Shown here piece after piece: positions 18,445 through 27,982 of a DNA stretch of 64,000 nucleotides. The stretch lies in contig NZ_CP063311.1 of the NCBI RefSeq assembly GCF_015245355.1, positions 161,911-225,910 of the forward strand, in the 5' to 3' direction. The translations under genes and the position numbers were made by a program. A model generated the notes under the pieces. It was not told the DNA's origin. It saw nothing but the letters and a program-made list of their open reading frames with translations, and did not search any database. The stretch is from Anabaenopsis elenkinii CCIBt3563 (GTDB taxonomy: Bacteria; Cyanobacteriota; Cyanobacteriia; Cyanobacteriales; Nostocaceae). Within the stretch, counting starts at the first letter, position 1, and each line of letters begins with the position of its first letter.

Positions 18445-20034
18445 ATGGATGCGAAGGCACTTTGGCAACGATACCAAAATTGGTTATATTTCCACAAGGG
18501 ATTAGGACTCTACTTAGACATCAGTCGGATGGGTTTTGATGACGCTTTTGTAGATTCGTTGCGGCCGAAGTTTGATAAAGCGTTTGCGGATATGGCGGAA
18601 TTAGAAAAGGGTGCGATCGCCAATCCTGACGAAGGCCGCATGGTGGGACATTACTGGTTGCGAAATCCTGATTTAGCACCCACACCAGAACTTACCCAAG
18701 AAATTGTCCAAACCCTCGAACAAATCGAAGCCTTTGCGGAAAAAGTCCACACAGGTGCTATTCATCCTCCCCAAGCCAGCCAGTTTACCGATATTATATC
18801 TGTTGGTATTGGTGGTTCTGCACTAGGTCCTCAATTTGTGGCTGAAGCCCTCAGTCCTGACTTTCCACCCCTGAAAATTCACTTCATTGACAATACTGAC
18901 CCAGCAGGTATTGACCGCGTTCTGACTCGCTTGCAAAATAGCCTAGCTACAACTTTAGTTGTAGTCATCTCTAAGTCTGGAGGAACACCGGAACCACGCA
19001 ACGGGATGATTGAAGTTAAAGCCGCCTATGCAGCCCAGAATTTAGACTTTGCTCAATATGCTGTGGCCATTACTAGCGTTGATAGTAATTTGGATCAAGT
19101 CGCCAAAAATGAAGGCTGGTTAGCCAGATTTCCCATGTATGATTGGGTGGGAGGACGGACATCAGAAATGTCCGCTGTGGGACTAGTACCGGCCGCCTTA
19201 CAAGGCATTGACGTTCGGGGTATGCTTGAGGGAGCCAAAGAAATGGATGACGCTACCCGCGTCCCCGACTTGAAAAATAACCCCGCGGCTTTATTGGCTT
19301 TGTCTTGGTATTTTTCCGGTAATGGTAAAGGCGAAAAAGATATGGTTGTCCTACCTTATAAGGACAGCTTACTGTTGTTTAGTCGGTATTTGCAACAGTT
19401 GGTAATGGAATCTTTAGGTAAAGAAAAGGACTTAAGCGGTAACACTGTTTATCAAGGTATCGCCGTTTATGGTAACAAAGGTTCCACAGACCAACACGCC
19501 TACGTCCAGCAATTACGTGAGGGTGTACCAAATTTCTTTGCTACTTTGATTGAAGTCTTAGAAGACCGTCAAGGTAAATCTGTAGAAATTGAACCGGGAG
19601 TTACATCAGGAGATTTTCTGTCCGGTTTTCTCTTAGGAACTCAACAAGCGCTGTATGAAAATCAGCGCGATTCCATTACAGTCACCATTCCCCAAGTCAA
19701 CCCCAAAACCGTAGGGGCGTTAATTGCTCTGTATGAACGCGCTGTTGGTTTATACGCCAGTTTGGTCAACATCAACGCTTACCATCAACCAGGGGTAGAA
19801 GCTGGTAAAAAAGCCGCAGCGGCTGTTCTCGACTTGCAATCCCAGGTAGTAGCTCTATTACAACATCAAAAAACTCCCCTTTCCCTACAAGAAATTGCCG
19901 AAAAAGCTGGCGCATCTGAGAAAGTTGAGGCAATTTACAAAATTGTCCGCCACTTACACGCAAATGATCGCGGTGTATCATTAGAAGGGGATCTAGCTAA
20001 ACCCGCTAGTTTAAAGGTTTCTGCTGCTAAATAA
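18445..20034 (+). CDS. pgi: glucose-6-phosphate isomerase
   Basis: Pgi interconverts glucose-6-phosphate and fructose-6-phosphate in the cytosol, linking glycogen, the oxidative pentose pathway and the Calvin cycle. The 529-residue protein has the sugar-phosphate (SIS) motifs [19 protein letters not shown] and [16 protein letters not shown] and the family block [15 protein letters not shown]. Catalytic candidates lie in [13 protein letters not shown] (Glu), GSTDQHAY (His) and [13 protein letters not shown] (Lys). Length is normal for the cyanobacterial type. The last 60 residues look like a small winged-helix extension ([22 protein letters not shown]), as in other cyanobacterial Pgi proteins. 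Confidence 0.97.
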   Translation: MDAKALWQRYQNWLYFHKGLGLYLDISRMGFDDAFVDSLRPKFDKAFADMAELEKGAIANPDEGRMVGHYWLRNPDLAPTPELTQEIVQTLEQIEAFAEKVHTGAIHPPQASQFTDIISVGIGGSALGPQFVAEALSPDFPPLKIHFIDNTDPAGIDRVLTRLQNSLATTLVVVISKSGGTPEPRNGMIEVKAAYAAQNLDFAQYAVAITSVDSNLDQVAKNEGWLARFPMYDWVGGRTSEMSAVGLVPAALQGIDVRGMLEGAKEMDDATRVPDLKNNPAALLALSWYFSGNGKGEKDMVVLPYKDSLLLFSRYLQQLVMESLGKEKDLSGNTVYQGIAVYGNKGSTDQHAYVQQLREGVPNFFATLIEVLEDRQGKSVEIEPGVTSGDFLSGFLLGTQQALYENQRDSITVTIPQVNPKTVGALIALYERAVGLYASLVNINAYHQPGVEAGKKAAAAVLDLQSQVVALLQHQKTPLSLQEIAEKAGASEKVEAIYKIVRHLHANDRGVSLEGDLAKPASLKVSAAK

Positions 20035-20065
20035 AGTTAAATTAGTCCTGATATCATATCACATA

Positions 20066-20092
20066 ATTGTTGTATATACAACAATTTTTTTA
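20066..20092 (+). terminator. intrinsic terminator after pgi
   Basis: A perfect 20-base palindrome made of ATTGTTGTAT and its complement (20066-20085) is followed at once by a run of seven T. It lies 32 bases after the pgi stop. The stem is AT-rich but long. Confidence 0.7.
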
Positions 20093-20153
20093 TTCTTCAG
20101 CATCTTAGATCACATCTATCTAGGATGCTTGACAGTTATGGGCAAATATTAAG

Positions 20154-21620
20154 TTACTCAGTCGTAGTTGCTAACTCCCGGAGAAAGTAAAAGCGATCGC
20201 TTTTCCAATTTTGACCTTTAACTCTTCCTAAGTAACCTGTTAGCGGTGAGGAAAGTTCTATTAAAATCTCGTACATTTCTTCTGGTTGCAGTGGTTGTGA
20301 TGGTTGGGAACCGAAATATGCACCGTGTAGGGCTTCTACTCCTGCTAAGTCTATCCCTGAGTTTTGCTGATAATTTTTGACTAATTGAATAATGTGCGAT
20401 CGCAAATTGATATCTCTGTAAAGTTGATTGATATATTTTTCTACTTGTGCATCACATTGACCGGGTTTTAAATATTCTTTGAGTTTAAATAAATCTACTG
20501 AGTTAGGATAGTTATTTTGGAGTTTGACTAATTTTTCAAGTGTTTCAGGATTAAGAATAGCCATACCTTGCGTTTTTGCAGATTTTTGTAGTTGGTTTGT
20601 TGGTTTACCCGGACCAATGATGATTTTAGTAGCTTGATAAAAAAGTTCTGGTTCCCGTAACATTCCCAAATTTAACAGTTGTACTGCGCTATCATTAGGA
20701 ATTCTTTTCCCTGCTTTGCACTCACCAAATAATGGGTATGGTTGGGAACAAAATAAATCTAAACCACCGGCACCGCCTTTATGACTATAATCAACGGTGA
20801 ATCCTAAAAATTCCAAGCTATGACGCACCACATTTTCAAAGTCCGTCCCGGCTTGATAGTTACTTTTCCCCTCATCTTGTTGTATACTGCGATCGCCTAA
20901 TGCGGCAATATTATTTATCCAACCTAAATCCTCATTCGGTTGATAATTATCTTCTCGACTACTCCAACCTAAAAACCTTTTGATATCATTGTCTAATGCT
21001 TGCGCCCCTGGGTTGCTCATGCTCAGGGACACTATTGCACTTTGTAAATCTTCTAGTTCTGGGTGTTTGGGTGGTTCCAGGTTTTCTAGTTGCTTTTGGC
21101 GTTGAGCGAAAATGCGATCGCTCAATACTGGTTTTGCCTCCGCAGCAGTAATATTAGGTATACCGAGAAATTTACCAATTTTGCCCTTAATATCGGGGGT
21201 GAGTGCAACTTGACAAGGCTCAGACAAATGATAAACTCGCAGGTAAGCTAAAAAAATATGTTGTTGTTCTAAGATTTGTTTCAGGGTTGCTGTTGTCCAG
21301 ATTGTTAACTGAGATAAAACTTCTAACGGCTGAGTCTCGTCCAACATTCGGCAAAGTTCACATCTCGCCCAAGCTTTAATAGTAACTTTTTCAGAGTTCA
21401 CTTGTTTGATGACACTTTGAGCAATCGGTAAAAAATCCGGGCGATAGTATTGTTCAATTCGCAACTGATGTATTGAAGAATTAACAGGGTAAAGAGCAAA
21501 TTTATCACCCCTATTCAATAATTTACGAGGTATAGCTGCAATAATTCGCCCTTGTACTAACGCTTCCACATCGCCACTAGGTAGACAAAGGGCTTTATAA
21601 ATTAAAACTGATTGGCTCAT
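20154..21620 (-). CDS. PD-(D/E)XK nuclease of a three-gene cassette
   Basis: This 488-residue protein has a recognisable nuclease core at residues 256-330: E262 (GTDFENVVRHSLEFLG), D288 (GGAGGLDLF), E300-C301-K302 (LFGECKAGK) and Q314. The spacing E-x25-D-x11-ExK-x11-Q is that of Mrr/restriction-type PD-(D/E)XK enzymes. The first 250 residues are unrecognised and could bind DNA or a partner; the last 150 are helical. It starts two bases after the stop of the AAA+ ATPase gene, so the two are translationally coupled and probably form one complex. A role in cutting foreign DNA is inferred. I know no named family that covers the full length. Confidence 0.8.
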   Translation of the reverse strand: MSQSVLIYKALCLPSGDVEALVQGRIIAAIPRKLLNRGDKFALYPVNSSIHQLRIEQYYRPDFLPIAQSVIKQVNSEKVTIKAWARCELCRMLDETQPLEVLSQLTIWTTATLKQILEQQHIFLAYLRVYHLSEPCQVALTPDIKGKIGKFLGIPNITAAEAKPVLSDRIFAQRQKQLENLEPPKHPELEDLQSAIVSLSMSNPGAQALDNDIKRFLGWSSREDNYQPNEDLGWINNIAALGDRSIQQDEGKSNYQAGTDFENVVRHSLEFLGFTVDYSHKGGAGGLDLFCSQPYPLFGECKAGKRIPNDSAVQLLNLGMLREPELFYQATKIIIGPGKPTNQLQKSAKTQGMAILNPETLEKLVKLQNNYPNSVDLFKLKEYLKPGQCDAQVEKYINQLYRDINLRSHIIQLVKNYQQNSGIDLAGVEALHGAYFGSQPSQPLQPEEMYEILIELSSPLTGYLGRVKGQNWKSDRFYFLRELATTTE

Positions 21621-21622
21621 GA

Positions 21623-23572
21623 TTAACTAAACAAATCGCTTAATTCGTCTGACTCATCCGATTCATCTGTTTCACTTAAATTTGTAGGATTAAACAACTC
21701 ATCTAAAACATCGCTATCATCAGCATCTGGTAATATGCCTGATGGGTCGCTTAAAATCTCTCGTAATAGAAGATTATCAATGGTAATTTTATTTTGAGTA
21801 ATAATATCCAAAATTTGTGCCTCTGTTAAATCATAGTTTGAGCACTTTTGGTAAATAGAGTAAATTGCGATCAGTGGGCGAATTTGTTCTTCTATTAAAT
21901 CGACGTGTTCTCCTCCTTTTTGGGAGATGAGTTCTTCCAGGAGTTTGTAAGCTTGGGAATTTTTATTCATTTTTTGTATCTTGTCTTGAGACCGCACTAA
22001 ACAACCACGACTCAAGTCAAATGTTTGATAATCAATTAAACGTTTTAATCCAGCACATAATGCAGACTGAGAATCCTGGATGACAGACACGCCAATTTTC
22101 ACATCTGCGCCATTCTCTGTACCAATAATTTTAAAGTTGATCCAATTTTTATTCTGTGATTTAGGCTTGACATCCCGGATAATCTCATCAATTTTCACTC
22201 CTTCTAAGGTCTGATTGATCAATGTCTCAAAACCAAAATATAGAGATGCAGCCAGCATATTATTATCCTCTAAGTAATCTTTAGCATTGACATTACTTTC
22301 TTTTGTAAATGCCAGTTCAAACCGTGACAGTGGGTCTGAGGGTAGCTCATCCACCTTAAAATTCTTGGCGCACCATTGCAAAGCTTCTCTGACAGTTGGT
22401 TTCTTGTTTTTGCCGTATTCTCTCAGTTCACCTTCTCTAAATGGGTAAAGTGGATGAGGAGGAATTAATTGTTTTGAATGATAAAATTCTTGGAGCCAAA
22501 CACTAACTAAATCAACCATAGAATCACTACTAACATATTTTAATTCTATGGGTTTTCTCTGAGTGAATTTAGAAATTCTATCCGGTGTACCCCCCGGTAT
22601 TGAATTGACCTTTTCTCTCCATGTTTCGGGTAGCATTACTGTGAGAAAAACAACTCCTTGACTAAGTTCTGAGTTTTCGAGAGTATCATGGAGAATTTTC
22701 ACCAAATTAGCAATTACGCTTTCAGTGGGTAAGCCATCTTCAGTGGAGTTGTTTTTAACATCTATTTCGTCAAAACAAATAATAACCGGATTATAGAAAC
22801 TAACTAAATTCAAGATTTGCTGAATATTTTTCAGGGCTTCAGCTTCTTTGTCTTGATTGCTTTTAGGAGAATTAGGTAAACCCAACTCATCAGCATTGAC
22901 TTGAGCTAATTCTTCACCAGATAACCATCTAATGGCAAAAGGGGCTTGATTTTCTGAGAGTGTCCACAAAATAGCCCGGAGGATATAGGGATCTGCATTG
23001 GGTTTATTTTTCAGCACTTGTGCTTGCAAGACATTCATGAGATTTTTGTTTTTGTCCAAACTATTTTTATATGCTTGGTCAAACTTTTTAACTAACTCTG
23101 CTGGTTGGGAGCAATTGTCACCTCTAGTTTCGTTGGCCATGGCTGCGGCTACTTCCTGCCACTGCATTACCCCTTGACTACCAGTTTCACTCAGACTATC
23201 TGCTAAGGTTTGCTGAAATTGGTACTTCACCAGATTTAAATCTGTATAATTATTACCACCTGCATAGACAAATAAAGCACCGCCTTTTGCTTCTAATTGA
23301 TGACGAATGCGGCTGAGAAGATGAGTTTTACCAACTCCCTGTTGTGCAGTGATCACAATGGAAGTCACTTTATCTTGGGTAAATTGACTGGTTCGCACAA
23401 ATTCAATGGCTTCAAAAACTTTATTAGAAGCATGAGCATTTAAGGTTGGTACGTCGGGGACTCCCTTACCCCAAACGTCCTGTTCTTTAACGATACCGGC
23501 GTTAGTAAAGGGATTATGATTTTTAATAGCGGCGTTAACGACTTCTATGGAGGAAATAGGGGTATTTGTCAT
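21623..23572 (-). CDS. AAA+ ATPase of a three-gene cassette
   Basis: This 649-residue P-loop ATPase has Walker A AQQGVGKT (residues 76-83) and Walker B VIICFDEID (263-271). A sensor-like block VVFLTVMLPETWRE lies near 307-320, and an arginine-rich stretch TPDRISKFTQRK near 329-340. Residues 470-560 form a separate alpha/beta region (INFKIIGTENGADVKIGVSV...GCLVRS), and the end is an acidic Asp/Glu/Ser tail. The layout recalls ORC/STAND-like or BrxC-like ATPases of defence systems. It lies between a winged-helix-like gene (48 bases upstream) and a PD-(D/E)XK nuclease gene (2 bases downstream). It could be the motor or sensor that loads the nuclease; this is inference. Confidence 0.8.
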   Translation of the reverse strand: MTNTPISSIEVVNAAIKNHNPFTNAGIVKEQDVWGKGVPDVPTLNAHASNKVFEAIEFVRTSQFTQDKVTSIVITAQQGVGKTHLLSRIRHQLEAKGGALFVYAGGNNYTDLNLVKYQFQQTLADSLSETGSQGVMQWQEVAAAMANETRGDNCSQPAELVKKFDQAYKNSLDKNKNLMNVLQAQVLKNKPNADPYILRAILWTLSENQAPFAIRWLSGEELAQVNADELGLPNSPKSNQDKEAEALKNIQQILNLVSFYNPVIICFDEIDVKNNSTEDGLPTESVIANLVKILHDTLENSELSQGVVFLTVMLPETWREKVNSIPGGTPDRISKFTQRKPIELKYVSSDSMVDLVSVWLQEFYHSKQLIPPHPLYPFREGELREYGKNKKPTVREALQWCAKNFKVDELPSDPLSRFELAFTKESNVNAKDYLEDNNMLAASLYFGFETLINQTLEGVKIDEIIRDVKPKSQNKNWINFKIIGTENGADVKIGVSVIQDSQSALCAGLKRLIDYQTFDLSRGCLVRSQDKIQKMNKNSQAYKLLEELISQKGGEHVDLIEEQIRPLIAIYSIYQKCSNYDLTEAQILDIITQNKITIDNLLLREILSDPSGILPDADDSDVLDELFNPTNLSETDESDESDELSDLFS

Positions 23573-23620
23573 GATGAATCAATGTGGTGGGAGGAACTAC
23601 ACAGTGTGGAAGCAATTTGA

Positions 23621-24292
23621 TTAACTCAGGCGTTGAGCATAGGAACGTAGTTGTGTACCTTCCATAGATATCGAGTCTTCTCGTTTATCAGGGGTAAAGT
23701 CTGCTATTTCTCCAGTAATCAGCTGCAAAATGTCCTCAGCTTGCATTTCGATTAACCAGGTGTTGAAGTTCTCACGGCTCACCCGCTCCCCTATGGTTCT
23801 CCTGATGCGATAAATAGGGACTAAATCATCTAAGTTGTAGTTCTGGTTGAGTTGGTCGTAAACTTCTAATGCCACAGTTTTAAATTCTTCGTAGGAAGAA
23901 ATAACCGCAGACTTGACCCCATCACTCGACGCCACAGATAGAGTTGATCCCCCATTCATCTGACTAATCCACCGCAGCAACGCATTGGCTACCCAAGTCC
24001 CGACAATAGTCCCCTCAAACTGAAAATCACCACTGCTCAAACCCTCTCCCAACATCTCCAAACCTATGGGAGAGGTGAGAGAAAATTTCTTTTTAGAAAT
24101 GGAAATTGCTCCTGCTGTTTCCAACTCTTTAAATATGTGCCGATAGTCTCCTACCTTCTTACCCTTAGTGACAATTCGTTTAGTAAGTTGACCCTGGTTA
24201 ACCTCTACCTCCATTCCTCCCATATCCCACAACGCCAGCAGCACGCGTGTTTTAGCTTGAGTATCCTGTAAACCTTTTTCTCCTGCGCCCAT
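23621..24292 (-). CDS. winged-helix-like first protein of the three-gene cassette
   Basis: This 223-residue soluble protein has an N-terminal part (residues 12-80) that reads as a winged helix: helix TRVLLALWDMG, helix QGQLTKRIVTKGKKVGDYRHIFKELETAG, then a beta-wing ISISKKKFSLTSPIG. The remainder is mostly helical (YEEFKTVALEVYDQLNQ, SRENFNTWLIEMQAEDILQLI) and may bind a partner. It is the promoter-proximal gene of the cassette, 48 bases before the ATPase gene. It may regulate the cassette or recognise DNA. I do not recognise a named family. Confidence 0.7.
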   Translation of the reverse strand: MGAGEKGLQDTQAKTRVLLALWDMGGMEVEVNQGQLTKRIVTKGKKVGDYRHIFKELETAGAISISKKKFSLTSPIGLEMLGEGLSSGDFQFEGTIVGTWVANALLRWISQMNGGSTLSVASSDGVKSAVISSYEEFKTVALEVYDQLNQNYNLDDLVPIYRIRRTIGERVSRENFNTWLIEMQAEDILQLITGEIADFTPDKREDSISMEGTQLRSYAQRLS

Positions 24293-24378
24293 GCCATGTG
24301 TCCTATATGACTATCAATTTCATGGTAATATTATTTTGTCATCTTAGCCACAAAAAACTTTTAGTTATAAAAACTTAT

Positions 24379-24407
24379 ATCCCCGACTTCTTAAAGAACT
24401 CGGGGAT
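24379..24407. repeat. interspersed palindrome (ATCCCCGA type)
   Basis: A 29-base near-perfect palindrome has outer arms ATCCCCGA and TCGGGGAT and inner arms TTCTT/AAGAA, with one mismatch. It sits upstream of the three-gene cassette. I know this type of short hairpin as a dispersed repeat in filamentous cyanobacterial genomes. It might also act as an ending signal for ndhO read-through. Confidence 0.6.
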
Positions 24408-24437
24408 CGGAAATTGGTAGTTTTTATTTCAACACAA

Positions 24438-24477
24438 AAAATTAACCTTTCACGCATCTCTCCTGGTAGGGGAGATG
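24438..24477 (-). terminator. probable terminator of ndhO
   Basis: On the minus strand the hairpin CATCTCCCC/GGAGAGATG (24455-24477, one mismatch) is followed after a few bases by a run of six T (24438-24443). It lies 23 bases downstream of the ndhO stop and reads in the ndhO direction. Confidence 0.5.
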
Positions 24478-24499
24478 TCAACGAATTTGGCTACCAGAC

Positions 24500-24715
24500 T
24501 TAGTTAAACTCTTCCAGTTGGTCTAAGCGTAACCAAATATTTGGCGTTGGTACTTTCCCAAATTTTACCAAGGCGTAATCACCTTTAACATCAACAATTT
24601 CGCCCTTGCTGTCAAACAAATATGAAGGAAAGCGAGGATCGCTGGCTTGTGCTTCCAAACTATTTTCCAGCTTCTCGCGAACAGCGCGAACCATATCCCC
24701 TTTTTTAACTGTCAT
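24500..24715 (-). CDS. ndhO: NDH-1 subunit O
   Basis: This 71-residue small subunit of the cyanobacterial photosynthetic NDH-1 complex works in cyclic electron flow and respiration at the thylakoid membrane. The sequence matches NdhO nearly end to end: [55 protein letters not shown]. It is soluble and sits on the stromal side near the ferredoxin-binding arm. The start ATG at 24715 is preceded by a purine-rich AAGAGGAA ribosome site. It appears monocistronic. Confidence 0.96.
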   Translation of the reverse strand: MTVKKGDMVRAVREKLENSLEAQASDPRFPSYLFDSKGEIVDVKGDYALVKFGKVPTPNIWLRLDQLEEFN

Positions 24716-24936
24716 AAATTTCCTCTTGAATTGCTTTTAAGAGGATTTTAACTTGTGGTCAGATGCAAATTCACTTAAGAATTTATTGCTGGTTTGTTTA
24801 CACCCCAAACGTCTGAGACTTTTATCTATATTGCAATGATTCGTATTATGCTTAGACGACTGGCTTGATTATTGACTACCTTTGACTTTTAAAACATCCT
24901 CTAACTTTTACTTAGACTCAACATTCTAGGTGCAAC

Positions 24937-25302
24937 CTAGGCAAAACGATCAAGTCCTCCTTCCAGTAAATTTCTTATGGTATCCCCAAAATCTGCTCCC
25001 TCTTTGGCTCTGGAAAGCTCATCAAAAATATCGCCATCTGGGGGTTGCTCTGTTAAAATTTGACGCTGTAATGTATAAAAATGGGTATATATTCCCTCTG
25101 TTTCTAGTTCTGCGGTAACTAAACAAAAGCCTTGGGCACCTAGATAATTTAAAAATTCGTGAATGGTTCTCACTCTTGGTCTGAGACGCTTACCATTGAC
25201 GTATAAATTCATGATTTCATTGGTCATACCCCTACCAAGCAATTGTACCCGTATTTGAATAAATTGATAGGCTTTTCTTGTGCCTTTATAACTAGTATTC
25301 AT
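24937..25302 (-). CDS. DUF4177-like conserved small protein
   Basis: This 121-residue soluble protein has a core that reads YQFIQIRVQLLG, then a helix IHEFLNYLGAQGFCLVTAELE, then THFYTLQRQ. That is the beta-helix-beta pattern of DUF4177-type proteins ('LNELGxxGWELV...Y.LKR'). The C-terminal 40 residues are charged. No function is known. The gene stands alone between ndhO and a repeat-rich stretch. Confidence 0.65.
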   Translation of the reverse strand: MNTSYKGTRKAYQFIQIRVQLLGRGMTNEIMNLYVNGKRLRPRVRTIHEFLNYLGAQGFCLVTAELETEGIYTHFYTLQRQILTEQPPDGDIFDELSRAKEGADFGDTIRNLLEGGLDRFA

Positions 25303-25373
25303 TAATCACCTGGTTTGTTTAACGTGCACACTAAGTTACATTTCACACAAAAAGTGTTAATGTTAACTTTATT

Positions 25374-25388
25374 CTAAGAGGATGTTTG
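25374..25388. repeat. solo MITE end
   Basis: The 15 bases CTAAGAGGATGTTTG match the terminal repeats of the two complete MITE copies at 31972-32163 and 60654-60836. No second end or internal MITE sequence is found nearby, so this is a relic end. Confidence 0.55.
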
Positions 25389-25525
25389 AAAATTCAAAAA
25401 AAGCTCAATTAACGATATTCTCTCAGTAGATAAAAACGCGACATAGTGACTTCAGCCATGTCTAAATCATACCTCGGCTTATGAATCCGATCAAGCAGGA
25501 GTTTAGTCCTCCATTCCTAGCCTCT

Positions 25526-25795
25526 CTACCAGAAAACGCGCACAGTGCCCCTAGTTTCTAACTATGGGGGTGTAGTGCGCTAGCGACTTTAGTCGCATTA
25601 GAACGATTGACTGGCTTTAGCCACAGTGATATAATACTCAAAGCGAGTAAAACAACCATTTATCCGCAGACTTGCAGCCGTGGGGCACACGGTCAAGATG
25701 CTTGCAGTTAGCGAAGCGGCGCGTTAGCGCGGGTAAATTCATTGGAATCCCCGTGAAGCAAGAATCACCCGGCTTCTAGCCGTGGGGAGTGTCAA
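25526..25795 (-). mobile_element. 269-270 bp IS200/IS605-like non-autonomous element, copy A
   Basis: This stretch is the inverted, nearly identical partner of 29581-29849. In the element's own orientation it starts TTGACACTCCCC, has a hairpin CCCC..GGCT-AGA-AGCC..GGGG close to one end, a hairpin CCCC.TAGTT-AGA-AACTA.GGGG near the other, and several inner stems (GCGACT/AGTCGC, GCGCTAACGCGC). Subterminal hairpins without inverted terminal repeats are the mark of IS200/IS605-type ends. There is no transposase. The edge overlaps the end of mutM: the mutM stop TGA is part of the element's TTGACAC end. Confidence 0.7.
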
Positions 25796-26637
25796 TAACT
25801 CTGACATTGGGGGCAAAAATGACTGGAACGCCCCCCTAATTTAATTCGCTCTATGGGAGTACCACAAACTCGACAGGGTTCGCCAGTGCGGTTATATACC
25901 CAAGCCACACCGCCATAATTACCGTTAACCCCTTGAACGTTGAGGAAATTACTAAAGGTTGTACCCCCAGCAGCAATACTGGTTTCTAATACTTGAATAA
26001 TAGCTGTGTGTAAACGTTGAATTTGCTGTAACTGCAAATCCATACACAGAGTTACTGGTAAAATTCCACTTTTAAATAGTGCTTCGTCGGCGTAAATATT
26101 ACCTAACCCCGCCACCACTGACTGATCTAATAGTGCTGTTTTAATAGGACGGCGGCGATTTTGTAATTTATCAGCGAAATACTCAAGGGTGAATTGCGTT
26201 GAAAAAGGGTCTACCGCTAGTTTCCCTAAACCGGTAATTATACTTTCTACTGCTACTCCTGGGGTAACACACCACATTTGACCGAAGGTGCGCTGGTCAA
26301 CAAAGCGTAATTCTTGCTGGTTCTCAAAAAATAACCTCACTCTGGTGTGCTTGTGTAATGGTTCATCTTGATGTAACCATAATAGCTGACCGGTCATGCG
26401 GAGATGAACCCCTAACCAGGTAGTCTGGGGTGAGGGGGTGAGTTCCGCTAAAAGATATTTACCACGACGATGCCAAGCTGCGATCGCACTCCCTGTAATT
26501 TCCGAAATGAACTCATTTACAGAAAATGGGTAGGCAATGGTGCGGTGTAGCAACACATCCCCACCCGTAATTTTACGGTGCAGGGTAAATTGGTTTAGAC
26601 CCCTGCGGATTGTTTCAACTTCAGGCAGTTCAGGCAT
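25792..26637 (-). CDS. mutM: formamidopyrimidine-DNA glycosylase
   Basis: This bifunctional base-excision enzyme removes 8-oxoguanine and formamidopyrimidines and cuts at the abasic site. The 281-residue protein begins MPELPEVETIRRGL, with the catalytic Pro2/Glu3. It has the KYLLAEL lysine region, the H2TH block VAGLGNIYADEALF and a C-terminal zinc finger (CRVCGTPIE...FCPQCQ). The last codon pair, TAT TGA, runs into the 269-bp mobile repeat, which provides the stop codon. The protein appears full length. Damage repair of this kind fits an oxygenic phototroph. Confidence 0.96.
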   Translation of the reverse strand: MPELPEVETIRRGLNQFTLHRKITGGDVLLHRTIAYPFSVNEFISEITGSAIAAWHRRGKYLLAELTPSPQTTWLGVHLRMTGQLLWLHQDEPLHKHTRVRLFFENQQELRFVDQRTFGQMWCVTPGVAVESIITGLGKLAVDPFSTQFTLEYFADKLQNRRRPIKTALLDQSVVAGLGNIYADEALFKSGILPVTLCMDLQLQQIQRLHTAIIQVLETSIAAGGTTFSNFLNVQGVNGNYGGVAWVYNRTGEPCRVCGTPIERIKLGGRSSHFCPQCQSY

Positions 26638-26669
26638 TTAAGCTATATCGTTGACCTTTGAGGGTAGGC

Positions 26670-26707
26670 TGGAGAATGATACAGGATTTAAGCTATATCA
26701 TTCTCCA
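26670..26707. repeat. 12-bp inverted repeat between psaE and mutM
   Basis: TGGAGAATGATA (26670-26681) and its exact complement (26696-26707) enclose a 14-base loop. It lies 35 bases after the psaE stop. No T run follows on the minus strand, so it may stabilise the psaE message end rather than terminate it. Confidence 0.55.
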
Positions 26708-26741
26708 TCTCATCAAATTATTACCTTTATTGCTCCACCAC

Positions 26742-26954
26742 TTACTTTTTAGCCTTAGCCTTTGGTGGTTCTACCTCAACTAATTCATCTAGGGCAAAGT
26801 TATTGGTATTGAGACCAGAGTAATTGACCTTATCAAACCGGACAATTGCTGAGTATTTAATGCCGCTTTGGTCAATAGAAGCCACTGTGCCTACATCCTG
26901 AAACCAGTAGGATTCGGGGCGGAGAATACGCACTTTAGAACCACGTTGAACCAT
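26742..26954 (-). CDS. psaE: photosystem I subunit IV
   Basis: PsaE is a 70-residue SH3-like peripheral subunit on the cytoplasmic side of photosystem I. It helps ferredoxin and flavodoxin dock and supports cyclic electron flow. The sequence matches the family throughout: [51 protein letters not shown]. The C-terminal [11 protein letters not shown] tail is a common cyanobacterial extension. A ribosome site AAGGGAAG precedes the ATG. The gene is monocistronic, as usual. Confidence 0.97.
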   Translation of the reverse strand: MVQRGSKVRILRPESYWFQDVGTVASIDQSGIKYSAIVRFDKVNYSGLNTNNFALDELVEVEPPKAKAKK

Positions 26955-27170
26955 AAGTATCTTCCCTTTTAATGATCGATAATATTAGGGCTAATTGATT
27001 TCACTTTACATTGTCAAGCTGTTTCCTAGAGGCTTTGTTAAGTTATTTATCTGAAATGGGGTTAAGTATTCCTCCATTTACAGCCCAAACCTGATAAGGT
27101 ATCAGACCAGTCTTGACAAAAAGCCGAATAAGGGGTATTTTTTGGGCAAATATAAAGGATGCAATCAGAT

Positions 27171-27755
27171 TTATGTTTTACTCAAAACAAATACACTACC
27201 CTCGTTACCTCTGCCAATGCGTAAATCATTATCTATATAGGTAATGTCTAACCAGCCTTGCTGTTGTTCGCTGTTCAAGGGAGTATCAATAGCCGTAAAC
27301 TTTTTAGCGGCTTCAATTTGCTGGATAAAACCGGCGGGAGAACTATAATTGATTAAACGTTTCAAGCCCAGAATAGATCGCTCAAACTTAACTTGTACAC
27401 GTCGCTCTGAAACTGGTTCAAATTTAGCAACTACACTTACCAATCCTTCAAGATAAGGTAGTCCATAAATTTCAGCTATGTTGTAAATAGTGCCAGTGCT
27501 GACCCGGATACACTGATAAATCTGTCCGAGCTTACATAAGGGTAAGCGATCCAGGTTTAAGAGAGCCTTACTAGTTGTATAAATTAGCCGCCAGTCACCA
27601 TTAAGCAAATCCCCCGCATCTAGGGGGCGTGCCGTAGGATTGAAGTCTTCTAAATTGGCGATCGCTGCTAAGATTGCTTGTTTTTGTGCTTCACTGGCTA
27701 ATAAACCGCGATTGGTACCGGCTATGGCATCCATGAGATTAGCTTTACCGAGCAT
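27171..27755 (-). CDS. PAP/fibrillin family protein
   Basis: This 194-residue protein is of the plastid lipid-associated protein/fibrillin type. It has the entry motif LLNGDWRLIYTTSKALL, a beta-barrel core (IYNIAEIYG, VSVVAKFEPVSERRVQVKFERS) and the C-terminal signature LDITYIDNDLRIGRGNEGSVFVL. Cyanobacterial fibrillins associate with thylakoid membranes and lipids and matter in light stress. The lipocalin-like fold suggests binding of a lipid or pigment. No neighbours clarify its role. Confidence 0.9.
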   Translation of the reverse strand: MLGKANLMDAIAGTNRGLLASEAQKQAILAAIANLEDFNPTARPLDAGDLLNGDWRLIYTTSKALLNLDRLPLCKLGQIYQCIRVSTGTIYNIAEIYGLPYLEGLVSVVAKFEPVSERRVQVKFERSILGLKRLINYSSPAGFIQQIEAAKKFTAIDTPLNSEQQQGWLDITYIDNDLRIGRGNEGSVFVLSKT

Positions 27756-27982
27756 AGTCTATAACCTCAAAAATCATCAGGATTGAAATACTTTCAGCCG
27801 ATAGTATAGATTATGACATAATAGCCATGCAATTTTGGTGGTTCTTATAAGAGTACTCAATAAATTATTTCTGCCAGTTTACGGATTTATTAACTACGAC
27901 TTGAATGGATAATTAAAATATCCCTTGGCAGTGATAGACTTCTTAATGTCTAGTTACATGATCTTTTTGTGTTTTAGTAGAT

